Shown here: piece after piece, positions 11,301-22,757 of the stretch
How positions within the stretch are numbered: the first letter of the stretch is position 1
Layout: every line of letters begins with the position of its first letter
Assembly: GCA_016490735.1 (NCBI GenBank)
Contig: JAEMWC010000005.1
Coordinates: 3,041,001-3,105,000, forward strand
DNA from: Pachyseris speciosa
Taxonomy: Eukaryota > Cnidaria > Anthozoa > Scleractinia > Pachyseridae
Length of the DNA: 64,000 bases
Direction: 5' to 3'
Translations under genes and position numbers: made by a program
Notes under the pieces: model-generated
The model's database searches: none
The model's input: only the letters and a program-made list of their open reading frames with translations
Told to the model about the DNA's origin: nothing

Positions 11301-14300
11301 CGTTGAAGCTAAATCATTGGTCATAATTCATTCACTGTACTTGAAATCGCTCATTTGCTATTATTATTGAAAAGAAACTAGCTCTTTGAGATCAATTCTC
11401 AGTAGTCAAAGTTTTTAGCCGCCTTTAGCTAGTTTTGTGGGGAGCGATGTATCCAGCTTCCGGTCAGCAGCTGAATGCTGTATCCTTCTATTAAGAAGTT
11501 CTCGTAACATTTATATGTGACTTTCCCCAGTAAATATAAAACGAATATTTCATATCAAAACCATTTTTAAGGGCTCGATTAAAGCGATTTTCGGACCCCT
11601 TTAGGCAAAAGGTATGTAGAGGTTACTCCAGATCTGTAAACTCTTTTCTGTCCCCGAGCAACTGAAATTCTAATTGGACCGATGAGTATCAATATTGACG
11701 ATCGCGGCCGCTTCGTTGAAACCGCAGGCTAATTTTGAGGGCCTACGTTAACATCCCATCCCATGGGTCTTTCCCGCCCTTATATTTTAGTTTACTATAA
11801 AATCTTTCTCGCCAAACATTACACTAATGTCACGACAAAGGCAAGATGTCAGTTTTCGCTGATATCATTTAGAGGAATTGTCCTGTAGTGTACGTTATGG
11901 TTGTAGATTAGAAAGAAAAAGCTCCATTAATCGAGTCCGTTTTTAAAGGAGAGCGACTACCGCGTTTCAAAATTTAGCCCGTTTTTTCACCCGATGCTAT
12001 GACATCGTCAAATTATCTGCAGAGCAAGAGGAAAATGATCAAGCAAATAAGATCGCGAGCAAATTAAGCTTACATGCAACCTAATATTAGTTCGGACTTT
12101 ACATGGTCTTATTTCACCAAATTGTCTTGTTATACCATGGACATTTTTCGCCCACGCCTCTGAGAATACTGTTTGATATGCAAAAGAGATCTTGTATGGT
12201 CCTTGAAATTAGTTTTCGGCTACCGTGGGAGCATAGGTTTCTCGGCTTCATTGTTTTCTTTTTTTTGCTGCTCATGGCGTTGTCAGTGGCGATATCGCAT
12301 GCTATGTGCAATAAACATAACTTAACTCAGACTAAACTGTCTCTACGCAACTTCTCTAACAAAGCGGCCAGCTTCATAAACTTTTTACTTACCCCAACAA
12401 GGTTCTTTCTCAGGCATTAATATTGGCTGCGACTGAACTGCTATCGGTGTTTATGAACAGTCTTATAATAAGCCTAATGGCATACAGTATTCAATTTGCT
12501 TGCTTCGACTCCGCTCCTGTAACTATGTAAAATTGTTTCGGAGACTTACCCAATTTGCAGCCCCCGACGCGTGTTTGCCGCATTGTCGAACAGCCAGTTT
12601 TCTTTTCTATTTTGTTTGTTTAATAAGAAATAGAAAAGAAAACAATACTCGCTCACGTGGAAGCACTCAGAAACGCTTTCAAGCGTTTCAATGTTTTGAC
12701 TTTATGCACGGTTAAGTTTGTGAGTCATGGGCCAAGGACTCACATGAAAACGACGCTCAAAATTTATGGCCTCTCAACTCATATGTTAAAGGAAATATCA
12801 ACAATGAATTTTACGGAACCATTTCCCGTACAATATCTGAGAATAATCTGTGGCTTAAAATCCAGGGTCCTCACGTACCTTGACGATGTTCGCGCTCATT
12901 AGTAGATTGCGAGCCGCCGGGTTAAATCTCCCTCCGTTAAAAACGCAAGTCACGGAGAAGAATGATTAGTCATGAAATATTTACTGTTCAGCCCTGGGGG
13001 CTGCAAGATAACCTCATATCTGATGATATCTGAGACGGAAAAGCACCTGTTATGCTCACATAAAAGCATGACGATATCATAAAGTAATCTTTGTTTCTGT
13101 TCTTGTGTCTACTAAAGGGACGGTTTCTACTTTAAATACTATACCGCGATTGATGAACTGTCTACGGAAATTGAGTCAGCAAAAAACCTGTTTTCGTGGA
13201 TTCAAATTTTAAGTTAAATGACTGAACCCACATGCCTAAACGGAGGTGACATGTAGACACAATCACGCGGTGGAATGAAATTAAGTTTATATTTCTTGCT
13301 GGAGTCCACGTTTTAAACATGCATGAGTGCAGCAGATCGGTCGCAAGCAAAGTTTTAAAATGGCAACTGTTCTTTTGAGAAAAAAATAAATATTCGAGAA
13401 TCATGACCAAGGAAAAGGCAGTTAATTTAAATACTTAAATAGTTAATCGCACGTCATTTGGGGCAGGTGGCTAAAATGTGTTGAGCGTTGTTATGAAGTC
13501 TTATTGTTATGGTAATGACACGCTAATGGGTGTCAAACGAACATTAACTGAAACTTTTCGTCGCGAGGTAGCGTACGTTGAAATCATCACGCCTTGAGAT
13601 TTTATGATGCAGAAGATGACAACACCTTTGAATGTATTTCCCAGCGACATTAAGTTGAATCACCCTTTCGCTTGAAGTACGCGAGAAGTTCAGCCTTCCC
13701 TTGACAAGCTCTGTCTTCTCGTTGGTGCGACAATATTTGCGGTCAAGGTTTTCCTTGACGTAATTCTTGTTCTTATTCTAATTCTATAAAACAAACTAAA
13801 CAAACAAGACGATATAAATGTATTTCTCGTCAGCTCAAATTATTTGAACGCTCAAATTGTAAAATTTCACATACAGACAGTCGTCAAAGTCATCATTTAC
13901 GGCATAATATACAGCACCACAGAAAAATACTGCTCACCAGCTGTTGTTAAGTGGTGTGGCTTTAAGATTTCATCCACAGACTCAAAAGTGGGAACTCAGA
14001 TTTTCCCCATTAGATAACCCCACGTTACACATCAACAGAAGAGTGTTTCGCAAATAGGTTTCATCAACCTTTACTTATATTGGTCATAATCGGCAAATAT
14101 TCGTTCCTTTGCAGACACTTCCAAGTCAGAAAAACTGCAGTAGGAAATAATTACAACATAGCCATGAATAAACAAAGTAAAACAGGGAAAGAATTGGGTA
14201 TCTTTCAGACTTTTACATATTCCGAGTGAATGATTGTTTTAATATTCCACTTAAAGACTAACATGCCTGAATTTACGCTGAATCATTCGCACTATTGAGG

Positions 14301-14330
14301 ATTTTATCAGCAGATTAAAAATCCAGTACC
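8390..14330. other. About 6 kb without a recognisable gene
   Basis: Only short chance frames are present, including a 105-residue one at 12103-12420 with no splice signals or family resemblance. No long inverted or tandem repeat stands out beyond an A-rich tract at 10220-10280. Confidence 0.4.
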
Positions 14331-14332
14331 AC

Positions 14333-14522
14333 CTTGCGCATTGCAACTCTATTGCAGCTAGTGCATCACCTATTGTTTCGTGGCGCTCTCCTTGCCGTTG
14401 ACGTACGTACGTCCTCATCTCCCATTTTTGCGGGCGGAAAAGATAGTCTATCATAGATCGGACTGTAAAATTGCCGTGGTATAAGCTTAGTACGGGGATT
14501 GCAAGCTCCTTCGACTCGAAAT
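14333..14522 (-). CDS. Candidate internal exon of an unidentified protein
   Basis: A minus-strand open block begins after a good polypyrimidine tract and acceptor (ctgtttttctag at 14523) and ends at a possible donor (GCAAG|gtggta, exon end 14333). The 190-base block reads about 63 residues, with segments such as LAIPVLSLYHGNF, MIDYLFRPQ and VRQRQGERHETIGD, which look more protein-like than chance frames. No partner exon was found and no family is recognised. It could be a transposon remnant. Confidence is low because the evidence is composition plus splice sites only. Confidence 0.3.
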
Positions 14523-15112
14523 CTAGAAAAACAGCAAAGTAAACGGTTGAAGGGTCGCACAAAATTTACCAAGCTGTTGGACTTAGGAAGGCCGATCTAA
14601 ATCCATTTCTTACCAAGCAGTGTGGATAAAATGGTTTAAGAGGAATTTTCAAGAGGCCGTTCATTTCGGCAAAACTTATCTTTTCTTACCAACTACAATT
14701 TTGGGCAAAATTAGTCGAGACAAATTGGAAAATACCTAATTTTTCATGTCAAGGTGATGACTTTGTTCTGGTTTGATGACATTGTTGCAGTATCGCGAGT
14801 AAATTAAAAAAGAAAAAGGGGATGTGTCTCGAGAGCTTTGTCCGAGGTTGTAGTTATATTGGTTTTGATCATGTGTTTAGGAAAGAATTTACAAAATGGA
14901 CTCATTTATTGTTTACTTAGAAGGGACTTTTAAACATATCATCATCTCAACTACTGAATAGATAACAAATTCAGTTTTTTTACTTTACTTGCTCGCGTGT
15001 GGCGGCGACTGGTGATTATAGCTAATGATATTGGTAATCGTGATTTAAAGAGATAATAATGATTTAAAACCCTGTTATTTGGGTCGTATTCTGGAACATT
15101 GGGTACTTAATA

Positions 15113-15563
15113 GAGAGATTAAGTTCGAGGTTTTCCGGCTTTTCCCGCGAACCGCGAACGTCAAGAAGTCACGTGACCAGTGCCTTGCCGTCAGGTTTGC
15201 GGTTTGAGGTTCACGTTTGTACGGCTAGACCACACTCTAGAGGTAAGTGATTTACCGCAAGGTTTTTTGCATCCTAAAACATCACAATCCCACGTTTGAG
15301 AGGAAATGCTACCTTTTATAACTCTTTCGCTTATTGATTATCGAATTCTTTTTCATAGAAACGTAATTTTGAAGACGATTTCTCAGCTCAGATAGAAGTG
15401 AACGAATGAATGAAAACAAACATGGCGGCCGGCTATTTGTTGTTAGAACCAACCACGAATCTTAAGCCCCGAATATTTTTTAGACGGTAAACGTAAAACC
15501 GCTAACCGCAAACCGCGGTTTGCCGTTTGCGGTAAGATGGCCAAACCTGTATCTTAATCTCTC
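15113..15563. mobile_element. Non-autonomous DNA transposon copy 1 (451 bases), TSD TAATA
   Basis: Begins GAGAGATTAAGTTCGAGG and ends ...ATCTTAATCTCTC, imperfect terminal inverted repeats of about 20 bases. It is flanked by exact 5-base duplications TAATA at 15108-15112 and 15564-15568. The 3' part carries a near-perfect inner palindrome built on GCAAACCGCGGTTTGC. No coding capacity. Confidence 0.8.
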
Positions 15564-15571
15564 TAATATTA

Positions 15572-16448
15572 GAGACCTTAAGATCGAGGTTTAGCCATCT
15601 TACCGCAAACGGCAAACCGCGGTTTGCGGTTAGCGGTTTCACGTTAGCTGTCTGCCCATATTCGGGAATTAAGATTCGCGGGTAAGAAATAGCCGGCCGC
15701 CATGTTTGTTGTCAGTCATTCGTTCACTTCTATTTTAGCTGAGAAATCGTCTCAAAAATTACGTTTTTTTGAAAAAGAATTCGATAATTAATAGGCGAAG
15801 GAGTTCTAAAAAGTAGTAGAGAGATTAAGATTGAGGTTTTCAGCATTTTCCGCGAACCGCGAACGTCAAGAAGTCACGTGACCAGTGTCTTGCCGTCAGG
15901 TTTGCGGTCTGAGGTTCACGTTTGTACGGCTAGACCACGCTCTAGAGGTAAGTGATTTACCGCAAGGATTTTTGCACCCTAAAACATCACAATCCCACGT
16001 TTGAGAGGAAATACTACTTTTAAGAACTCTTTCGCCTATTAATTATCGATTTTTTTTCATAGAAACGCAATTTTTAAGACGATTTCTCAGCTAAAATAGA
16101 AGTGAACGAATGAATGAAAACAAACATGGCGACCGGCTATTTGTTACCCGCGAATCTTAAGTCCCGAATACGGGTAGACAGCTAACGTGAAACCGCTAAC
16201 CGCAAACCGCCGTTTGCCGTTTGCGGTAAGATGGCCAAACCTCGATCTTAAGGTCTCTAGTATTTCCTCTCAAACGTGGGATTGTGATGTTTTAGGGTGC
16301 AGAAAACCTTGCGGTAAGTCACTTACCTCTAGAGCGTGGTCTAGCCGTACCAACGTGAACCTCAAACCGCAAACCTGACGGCAAGGCATCAGTCACGTGA
16401 CTTCTTGACGTTCGCGGTTCGCGGGAAAAGCCGAAAAACCTCAGTCTC
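15572..16448. mobile_element. Same transposon family, copy 2, inverted and split by copy 3
   Basis: Reverse-oriented copy starting GAGACCTTAAGATCGAGG at 15572 and ending ...GACTGAG complement side at 16448 (plus strand CCTCAGTCTC). Flanks TATTA (15567-15571) and TATTT (16449-16453) match at 4 of 5 bases. It is interrupted between 15818 and 16258 by copy 3; rejoining the flanks recovers the same order of sequence as copy 1. Confidence 0.75.
15819..16257. mobile_element. Same transposon family, copy 3, nested in copy 2, TSD TAGTA
   Basis: 439 bases in the orientation of copy 1, GAGAGATTAAGATTGAGG ... CTTAAGGTCTC, with exact 5-base duplications TAGTA at 15814-15818 and 16258-16262. It is the youngest of the three by position, since it lies inside copy 2. 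Confidence 0.8.
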
Positions 16449-16454
16449 TATTTT

Positions 16455-18095
16455 GTGAAATTTTTGGTGATTTTTGGGTATATTTGGGAAGAGTTAATTT
16501 TTCTCAAAGGATTACTGTAGTTCAATTGAGGGAAATAGGAAATATTGAAGATTCAATGAAGGTTTAAAAGTTAGAAGTTAGAATTTAGTAGATAACTAAG
16601 GTTCCCAGGACTCTTTTTTCAACTCGACCAGCGGATTGAATTCATGATATCAGCGAATTCATGAACAACTGACAATTCAGGATAATCCTGAATTCAAGCC
16701 TGAGAACGTGTTGAAATAAACACTAAACATTATAACCTAAAGGATTACATTACCACTACAATATTACTATCTCACAAGCTATGCATTAGATTACTACATT
16801 ATAAACTAGAAGATACAGTTGTTACGGTATCGCTCAACCGACAGAAAAGATACACTGCGAAACTCTTCTACAAACCCAACTTTTACAAAGGAGCTATTTC
16901 TAAACAATACAATCTGCTATCAAACTAGCTTAAGCCTACTGCTAAAACTTCAGTCACCACTGACACAAACCCACAATAAATGTCGATGTCTCCGAAGAAA
17001 TCTCCTTTCGATGCACTTGACCTCAAATGAAGTTTCTCAGTAGCTCTCTATGTTTCTCTTGGTATAGCTTCTCCAGTCGGTCTATGCCGACAACAACAAC
17101 AACAACCCACCATAGCAGGCAATTCTAGTTCTCAGCTGTGTAATCTTTTCCACTTCACTTTATATTTCATCTTCTCACTGCTGCAGTCCACAACGAACAT
17201 CCACAACTGAATCACTTCTCGTAGAACTCTGTAGTAGCTTGGAATATGGCATCATTCTTGATCACTTGCTCTATAGTTGTCGACAGTATCTTGGGTTATA
17301 GTGGTTATAGCCAGTATATCAGTTATTGAGGAGGGCTTGCGCCCTGCCACCACCACCAACAACAATCGCTTCATAGCGGAATCCTTGTATACAATTAACT
17401 AATATTCTAGAACCTTCTTGGAGCTTCTAACACAACTATTTATGTAGCATTACATCGTAATTACATCATTCAGTAGAATGTTCTAAATTGTTCTGTAACG
17501 TGACAGTAGAAGGTTCTGGTACAAACATTGCGTGACTTAAGATTCTAGAAATTACCAGAAACTTAGTATTTACAATTTCTCCATAACACAGTTATCCTGT
17601 AGCTATAAGTTAAAAGAACAATAAAGTTAAATCAAACAACACACAATAATCAAGTACAAGCGAAGCAACTCGGAAAGTAGAGAGGAGAGAATTGTGATAT
17701 ACGGCTGTAAGCGAGGTATATAGCTATAAGGTACCATAATTACTGGTATTGAATTTCAATATTAGAAAATGGGCGTCAATATAATAGTCCTCAATCCCAA
17801 GTACAGTTAGAAGCAACTTATGAATTTTTCTTTTAACTGCTCTTTTCGTGAGCTTAAGGTGATTCCTCACATTTGCATCGCGCATCCTTACTGCGCATAA
17901 TTTATGGTGTCATTAATAAGCCTCCTTGGTGCCAAAGATTGAAATAAATTGCAACTTGACAAAGTTGGCCCAACTTTAAGTTCTCCTTTTGTGTTGGGGA
18001 AAATCAGTTAATACTAGCACAGAAGAGGTGTGTGTGGTATGCGATGACCCAAAGCTGTCTCACTGACTTGGCTGTGATGGATGTGCAGCGTAGAA
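16455..18095. repeat. Interspersed repeat sequence, no gene; part repeated near 19.7 and 22.0 kb
   Basis: The block 16455-16600 (ttttgggtatatttgggaag..., gaaatattgaagattcaatgaagg...) recurs diverged at 21995-22140, whose continuation (tagtagacg... agtgcccttttggggtgtcaactgtct) recurs at 19690-19870. The rest to 18095 holds spaced CAA/CCA trinucleotide tracts (17090, 17350) but no coding block. Confidence 0.5.
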
Positions 18096-18104
18096 CATTG
18101 CCAA

Positions 18105-20221
18105 GGGAGTGTCTGATTTTCGTGGGTCGCGGGTCGCGGGTAAATTGTCGAGGGTCGCGAGTGAATTGTCGCGGGTCGCGGGTGAATTGTCGTGGGTAGA
18201 AGACTAATTGTTCAGGATCAGTCTTTGACGTCAGTGAATTTTTTATAAACAGAAGATTATCACCAAGTGTAAAATAGTTTCGCAGAATACGACAAGCTCA
18301 TTGAAGTTACAGTTATTGCAAACCTTCAGGGCTGCGTTTCGGAAAGTCGCACCTGTGCGCAAGCGTTCAAACGAAAAACTGACAATATTTGGTCAACCGA
18401 ATTAATAGCTCTTGCGTTACTAGACTTACTACGGACATCCAGACAAACTGGACTATATCATTCAGGAGAAAATAGGCTAACAACGTGTGTAAGGTTTTTA
18501 CGGTATTCCGGAGAAAATCCATTGTAAAGTTGGCCAATAGAATAAAAATAATTCGAATTTGTAAAAGCCTCATACAATTTGGTGCGGTAACGTGTGAGGA
18601 ACAGTTTCGCTAAATTCCGTAAAAAATCTGATCACGCAAAAATAAATCCCGACTTTTTGGCCTCCAAAGATTTGCACAGTTTTCACAACTCATTGAAGGT
18701 GCACGTTGCCAAAGCGGTCACCGCCCACCAATAGAGGACAACTGAGAAACTCTCGGAAGAGGATACGTTACAAACTAGCCCCATCAAATCGCGGGAATGT
18801 TAATTCCAGGTTCAGCGACAGAGGGAGTATTCATCTTTTGGTAAAACAGTCAATTCTCTCTAAGGCGGACACCCTCGGGACCAGCTCCAGGTGTCCGCCT
18901 TATAGAGAGATAATGTAATTTGACAATAAATAAACCTGTGACGTCAGAACTGAAAAGAGATCTTTATTTTAAAACAAGTCAGCGACCAGATGTTCGTCTT
19001 TCAGTGGCGAATAGGCAAAGCGCTGTAAGTCGTTCCCTTCCGCTCACGATCACAAACACCGATATTTGCCAGATGTAACTTTTCTTCTTATGAGATCTGT
19101 TTGATATTACAGGGTTGCTATGATAGCCCAAGGGTGGGATGGTAGCTCAATTTGAAATAATATCCAGGCCAAAATCTTTTGATTGTATAAAGAATACCAT
19201 TCTAGTGTCCGCCTTGAGAGGTATTTTCTACCAGAAATTTGCTAAAAAAAATAGTGTCCGCTGTCTGCATTAGAGAGGTTTTCGCCTTATAGAGGGTTTA
19301 GTTACAGAGAAACATGGGAACTGATTCGGTCGGGACCAGCAATCACTATCCACCTTGAAGAGGTGTCCGCTTTACAGTGGTGTCCGCTTAGAGAGAGTTG
19401 ACTGTATTGTTATCGGAAGGAATAGGTTTGGTGAAAATAAAACAAAACCTCATGCATATAAACTCTTCTTCTTTGGCCATTTTAGCTTTAAGAGAAAAAG
19501 AAAACAAACTGAGGATATAAACATGACAAACCAACGCATGCTTTAGGAACTTGAATTCATTGCAAAACCTGCAAAATCTACCGTCTGGAAAACGGTTTGA
19601 ATGGTGATGCTAACAAAATACGCAATTCGAAATACCGCAAGCTTCGAGCAAAAAATGTCAAAAGACTACTAAACCCCTAAATGCAATGGAGATTTAAAAT
19701 TGGGATTGAAGTTAGAAATTGGTAGACGGTCACGAAACAGTTCCCCAGCAATCTGCAGTGCCCTTGTGGGGTGTCAACTGTCTGGTGGCGTTTCACTGAA
19801 ACATTTTTACCCCATTTCAATCCCTTCTTAAAACTCCTTCAAATTACACTCAAAGTTCACGTGTACCCCCAATCTAACACATGACCTATTGTTGTAGTGC
19901 ATGCTAGTCTTTAAAGTTTTACGCACTCAATTATTTTTAGGTACTTTGTTATACTATCTGAGACAGGGATAAGCTGCTTTAAAAACAAAGCTTCTATCTC
20001 TGTCACTTCTACATGCCAAGAGCACGTTCAAGAAAGCAAGACATTAGACGAGCACTCTAATTACTAGTTTCTCACCCACGACAATTTATCCGCGACCCAC
20101 GACAATTCACCCGCGACCCGCGGCAATTTACCTGCGACCCGCGACAATTTACCCGCGACCCGCGACAATTCACCCGCGACCCACGACAATTTACCCGCGA
20201 TCGCGAAAATTAGATTGTCCC
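18105..20221. mobile_element. Mutator-like foldback element with tandem-repeat terminal arms
   Basis: Both ends are arrays of a roughly 20-base unit, GGGTCGCGGGTGAATTGTCG, in opposite orientation: 18121-18205 and 20075-20210. Termini are GGGAGTGTCTGATTTTCG and the complement of CGAAAATTAGATTGTCCC. The flanks CATTGCCAA (18096-18104) and TATTGCCAA (20222-20230) match at 8 of 9 bases, the target-duplication length typical of Mutator-like elements. No transposase remains. A pogo-type MITE lies inside. Confidence 0.75.
18847..19404. mobile_element. pogo/Tc1-like MITE nested in the foldback element
   Basis: Ends CAGTCAATTCTCTCTAAGGCGGACACC and ...GGTGTCCGCTTAGAGAGAGTTGACTG form terminal inverted repeats of about 26 bases. 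TA follows the right end; the left flank is AA, so the target duplication is only half preserved. Further copies of the GTGTCCGC motif lie within. Confidence 0.6.
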
Positions 20222-20353
20222 TATTGCCAAGCCTTGTTAAATTCCCTCTTCAGTTCACCTGTAATCATGAGAACAACAGATTCATTTTTCTTTATTAGTC
20301 TTCCAGTTTTCCTGTATTAACATCAAACAATGCCGGAGCTATCCGGGGACTAA

Positions 20354-20647
20354 AGGCGCGGTAATACGGGCAACAAATTCGTGCAACTTTCCACGCAACA
20401 TTGTTGCGATACGAGCTAGAGTGATGTTGCCCGTTTTGCCCCTCGCGCAACACTAACTGGTTTTGTTGCACAAAGTAGAAGGCTGTTCTACTTTCTGCAA
20501 CATGTTGCTGCAACATGAAACGACGAAAATTGTTGCGCGACAAGTTGTTCGTGCGGGTGGTAAAACGGGCAACCTCGCTCTTCAACTCGTACCGCAACGA
20601 TGTTGCGCAGAAAGTTGCACGAATTTGTTGCCCGTATTACCGCGCCT
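20354..20647. mobile_element. Harbinger-type MITE, 294 bases, TSD TAA
   Basis: Perfect terminal inverted repeats of about 34 bases (AGGCGCGGTAATACGGGCAAC... / ...GTTGCCCGTATTACCGCGCCT) with exact TAA duplications at 20351-20353 and 20648-20650. Internal copies of TGTTGC/GCAACA palindromes. TSD length and composition fit PIF/Harbinger. Confidence 0.8.
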
Positions 20648-20650
20648 TAA

Positions 20651-22700
20651 GGCGAAATGTACAATTTATGTCGCGCTTCTATGTTATATAGCCTTGCCAT
20701 AACCTAACCATTACGATCACGTCATCAAGTCCAATATCCCGATTGCAAATCAATAGATAAATTTAATGCTGGCCTTCAATCTTACGACAAATTTACTTTA
20801 GATTGCTTGAATTAACATCCCAATTTTAATGTCGTTTAAATGAGCGGAAAAAACAGTCAAAGTGTGCAGAAAACTGCATCTTATGGCTAAAGCCTGGCCA
20901 AACGTAGGCGCAAGTTGTTGCTAGTAGTAGGAACTGAGCTGAACTTGTATGGGGTGGCTAAAGTTTATTCGCAAGAGCACGCAAGTTGTCGCCCCCCCTC
21001 CCCCCCTCCCAAAATACGGTCTTGCATATGCAATGTAGCGCATTTTCAAATTGCTTGCTATAACAACGAATCGCGTGTGATCGACTTTGCGTTGACTTGG
21101 GTTGGGAGGCCAAACGGTGAAAATCGTAAATTATTTGCATCCACTTGGGACTCCGTTAGGCCAGGCCTTTACCGGGTGAACAAGACAAAAAGTGGCCTGT
21201 AGCGGGTCTTGAATATTTAACTAGATGATACAAGCACGCCATACTGTGTAACATGCTAAGTTATTCAAGGCGGCAGTTTAGACGTAGTTTTGTGAAAAAA
21301 AGACAGTGATTTAAGACGGGAATAATTAACAGAAACTTACCAGAGAACAGTAAGCCTGCTAACGGGCGACAAATTACGACGGCACCTTACAGTTGAAGCA
21401 GATTGCCGGATAACCGTCTTTTGAAGGGGTACCGTCACGGCAATTCTTGTTATAAGTTTGTTCCAATTTGCGAGCCAGTAATTCATGTATTACATGAATG
21501 GCCCCTGTAAGATGTAGATTTCAAATTGTTTCTTGGACGGAAAAGAAACAAATGCTATTTTATGGTGATTTTTCCTGGACACAATGATGAAACTTGAAAA
21601 AAGTTAACATCGATAACGTTTTCAAATTGCAACTCATTAGTCAGTTTCTATGAACATGTTAAGTACTTCGTAGCAAAACTGCAGAACTTTGAAATGTTTC
21701 ACTGTTGCAAAAACACGTTTAGATTTACATCCAAATGACGTGACAGTGCCCCTTTAATTCCTTGCTTAAATTTTTTTTCCAGTAAGATTCTAGGATTAGA
21801 TTTTCTCTGTCACCGAAAGTTCTTTAGCTCCCTAGTTTCTTTCGGGCTATTAGCCAGGCTAAGGCGGGATTTCACCTGGGCATCGCTTTTCACTTTCGCT
21901 TAACACAGATTTAACGTCAATATCTCGTTTGCGTTTCAAGCAATCCAAAATCCCTCTTCTCATCTCACGAAGATATGTTGTGCCATATGTTGCGAATATT
22001 TTGGTGACTTTTGGGTATATTTGGGAAGAAATAATTTCTCGCAAAGGATTAGTTAAATTTAGGGTAATATGAAATATTGAAGATTTAATGAAGGCTTAGA
22101 ATTGGAATTTGAAGTTAGAAATTAGTAGACGACGGACACCAAACAATTCTTGGAGTGCCCTTTTGGGGGTGTCAGCTGTCTTCTGGTGTTGCAAAACATT
22201 TTTTTACATTGCAATCCCTTCTTTAAACTCCTTAAAGTCCCACCTGAAGTCCTACCTTAAATGAGTAAAATGTAACGGACTCTCAATGAAATGCTTCAAG
22301 TCGCCGAATTTGTTCGTAAGTGGCTTGATCAGAGATGACACTGCTTATCGTAAACACACAGAGCCGGTTATTTAAAACTCTGAGTCTACCCCGGATGTTA
22401 GACCGTGAGCTGAGAGCGTTGCATCTGCTTGTAACGGGGTCACTTCACTTAGGTAAATGCTGTGTTAGTCTCTGGTAAATTGGCTTTTGTCAACGTTTGC
22501 GGTGAAAAATGTACAGATTTTACGGTGGACTAGCTTGAATTTGATTTCAGGATTGTGGTTTTGCTAAACATTGGGTTTGTTAAACATAGTTTAAATAACG
22601 GGCAGAGCAATTTTTCATATTTTCAAGTTAAAATGTAATATGAATTTATGATGATAATACGTTTTTTAAAATCGAAAATAGGAGGCAATCCCGCTCCATA
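20651..22700. other. Non-coding stretch with dispersed repeat at 21995-22260
   Basis: No gene recognised. 21995-22260 is a diverged copy of the repeat seen at 16455-16600 and 19690-19870. A C-rich tract lies at 20990-21008. Confidence 0.4.
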
Positions 22701-22757
22701 CATTCGTTATAGGAGCCCGTTAGGATGTCATGCAAAGACACAATGAAATAGAAGAGA

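Noticed and set aside
12103..12420. 105-residue frame with a hydrophobic segment
   Set aside because: No homologue recognised, no splice context, and an overlapping frame of similar quality on the other strand.
20990..21010. Idea of a CRISPR or regulatory array in C-rich and repeat regions
   Set aside because: The genome is eukaryotic; the tracts are homopolymeric or microsatellite and have no repeat-spacer structure.
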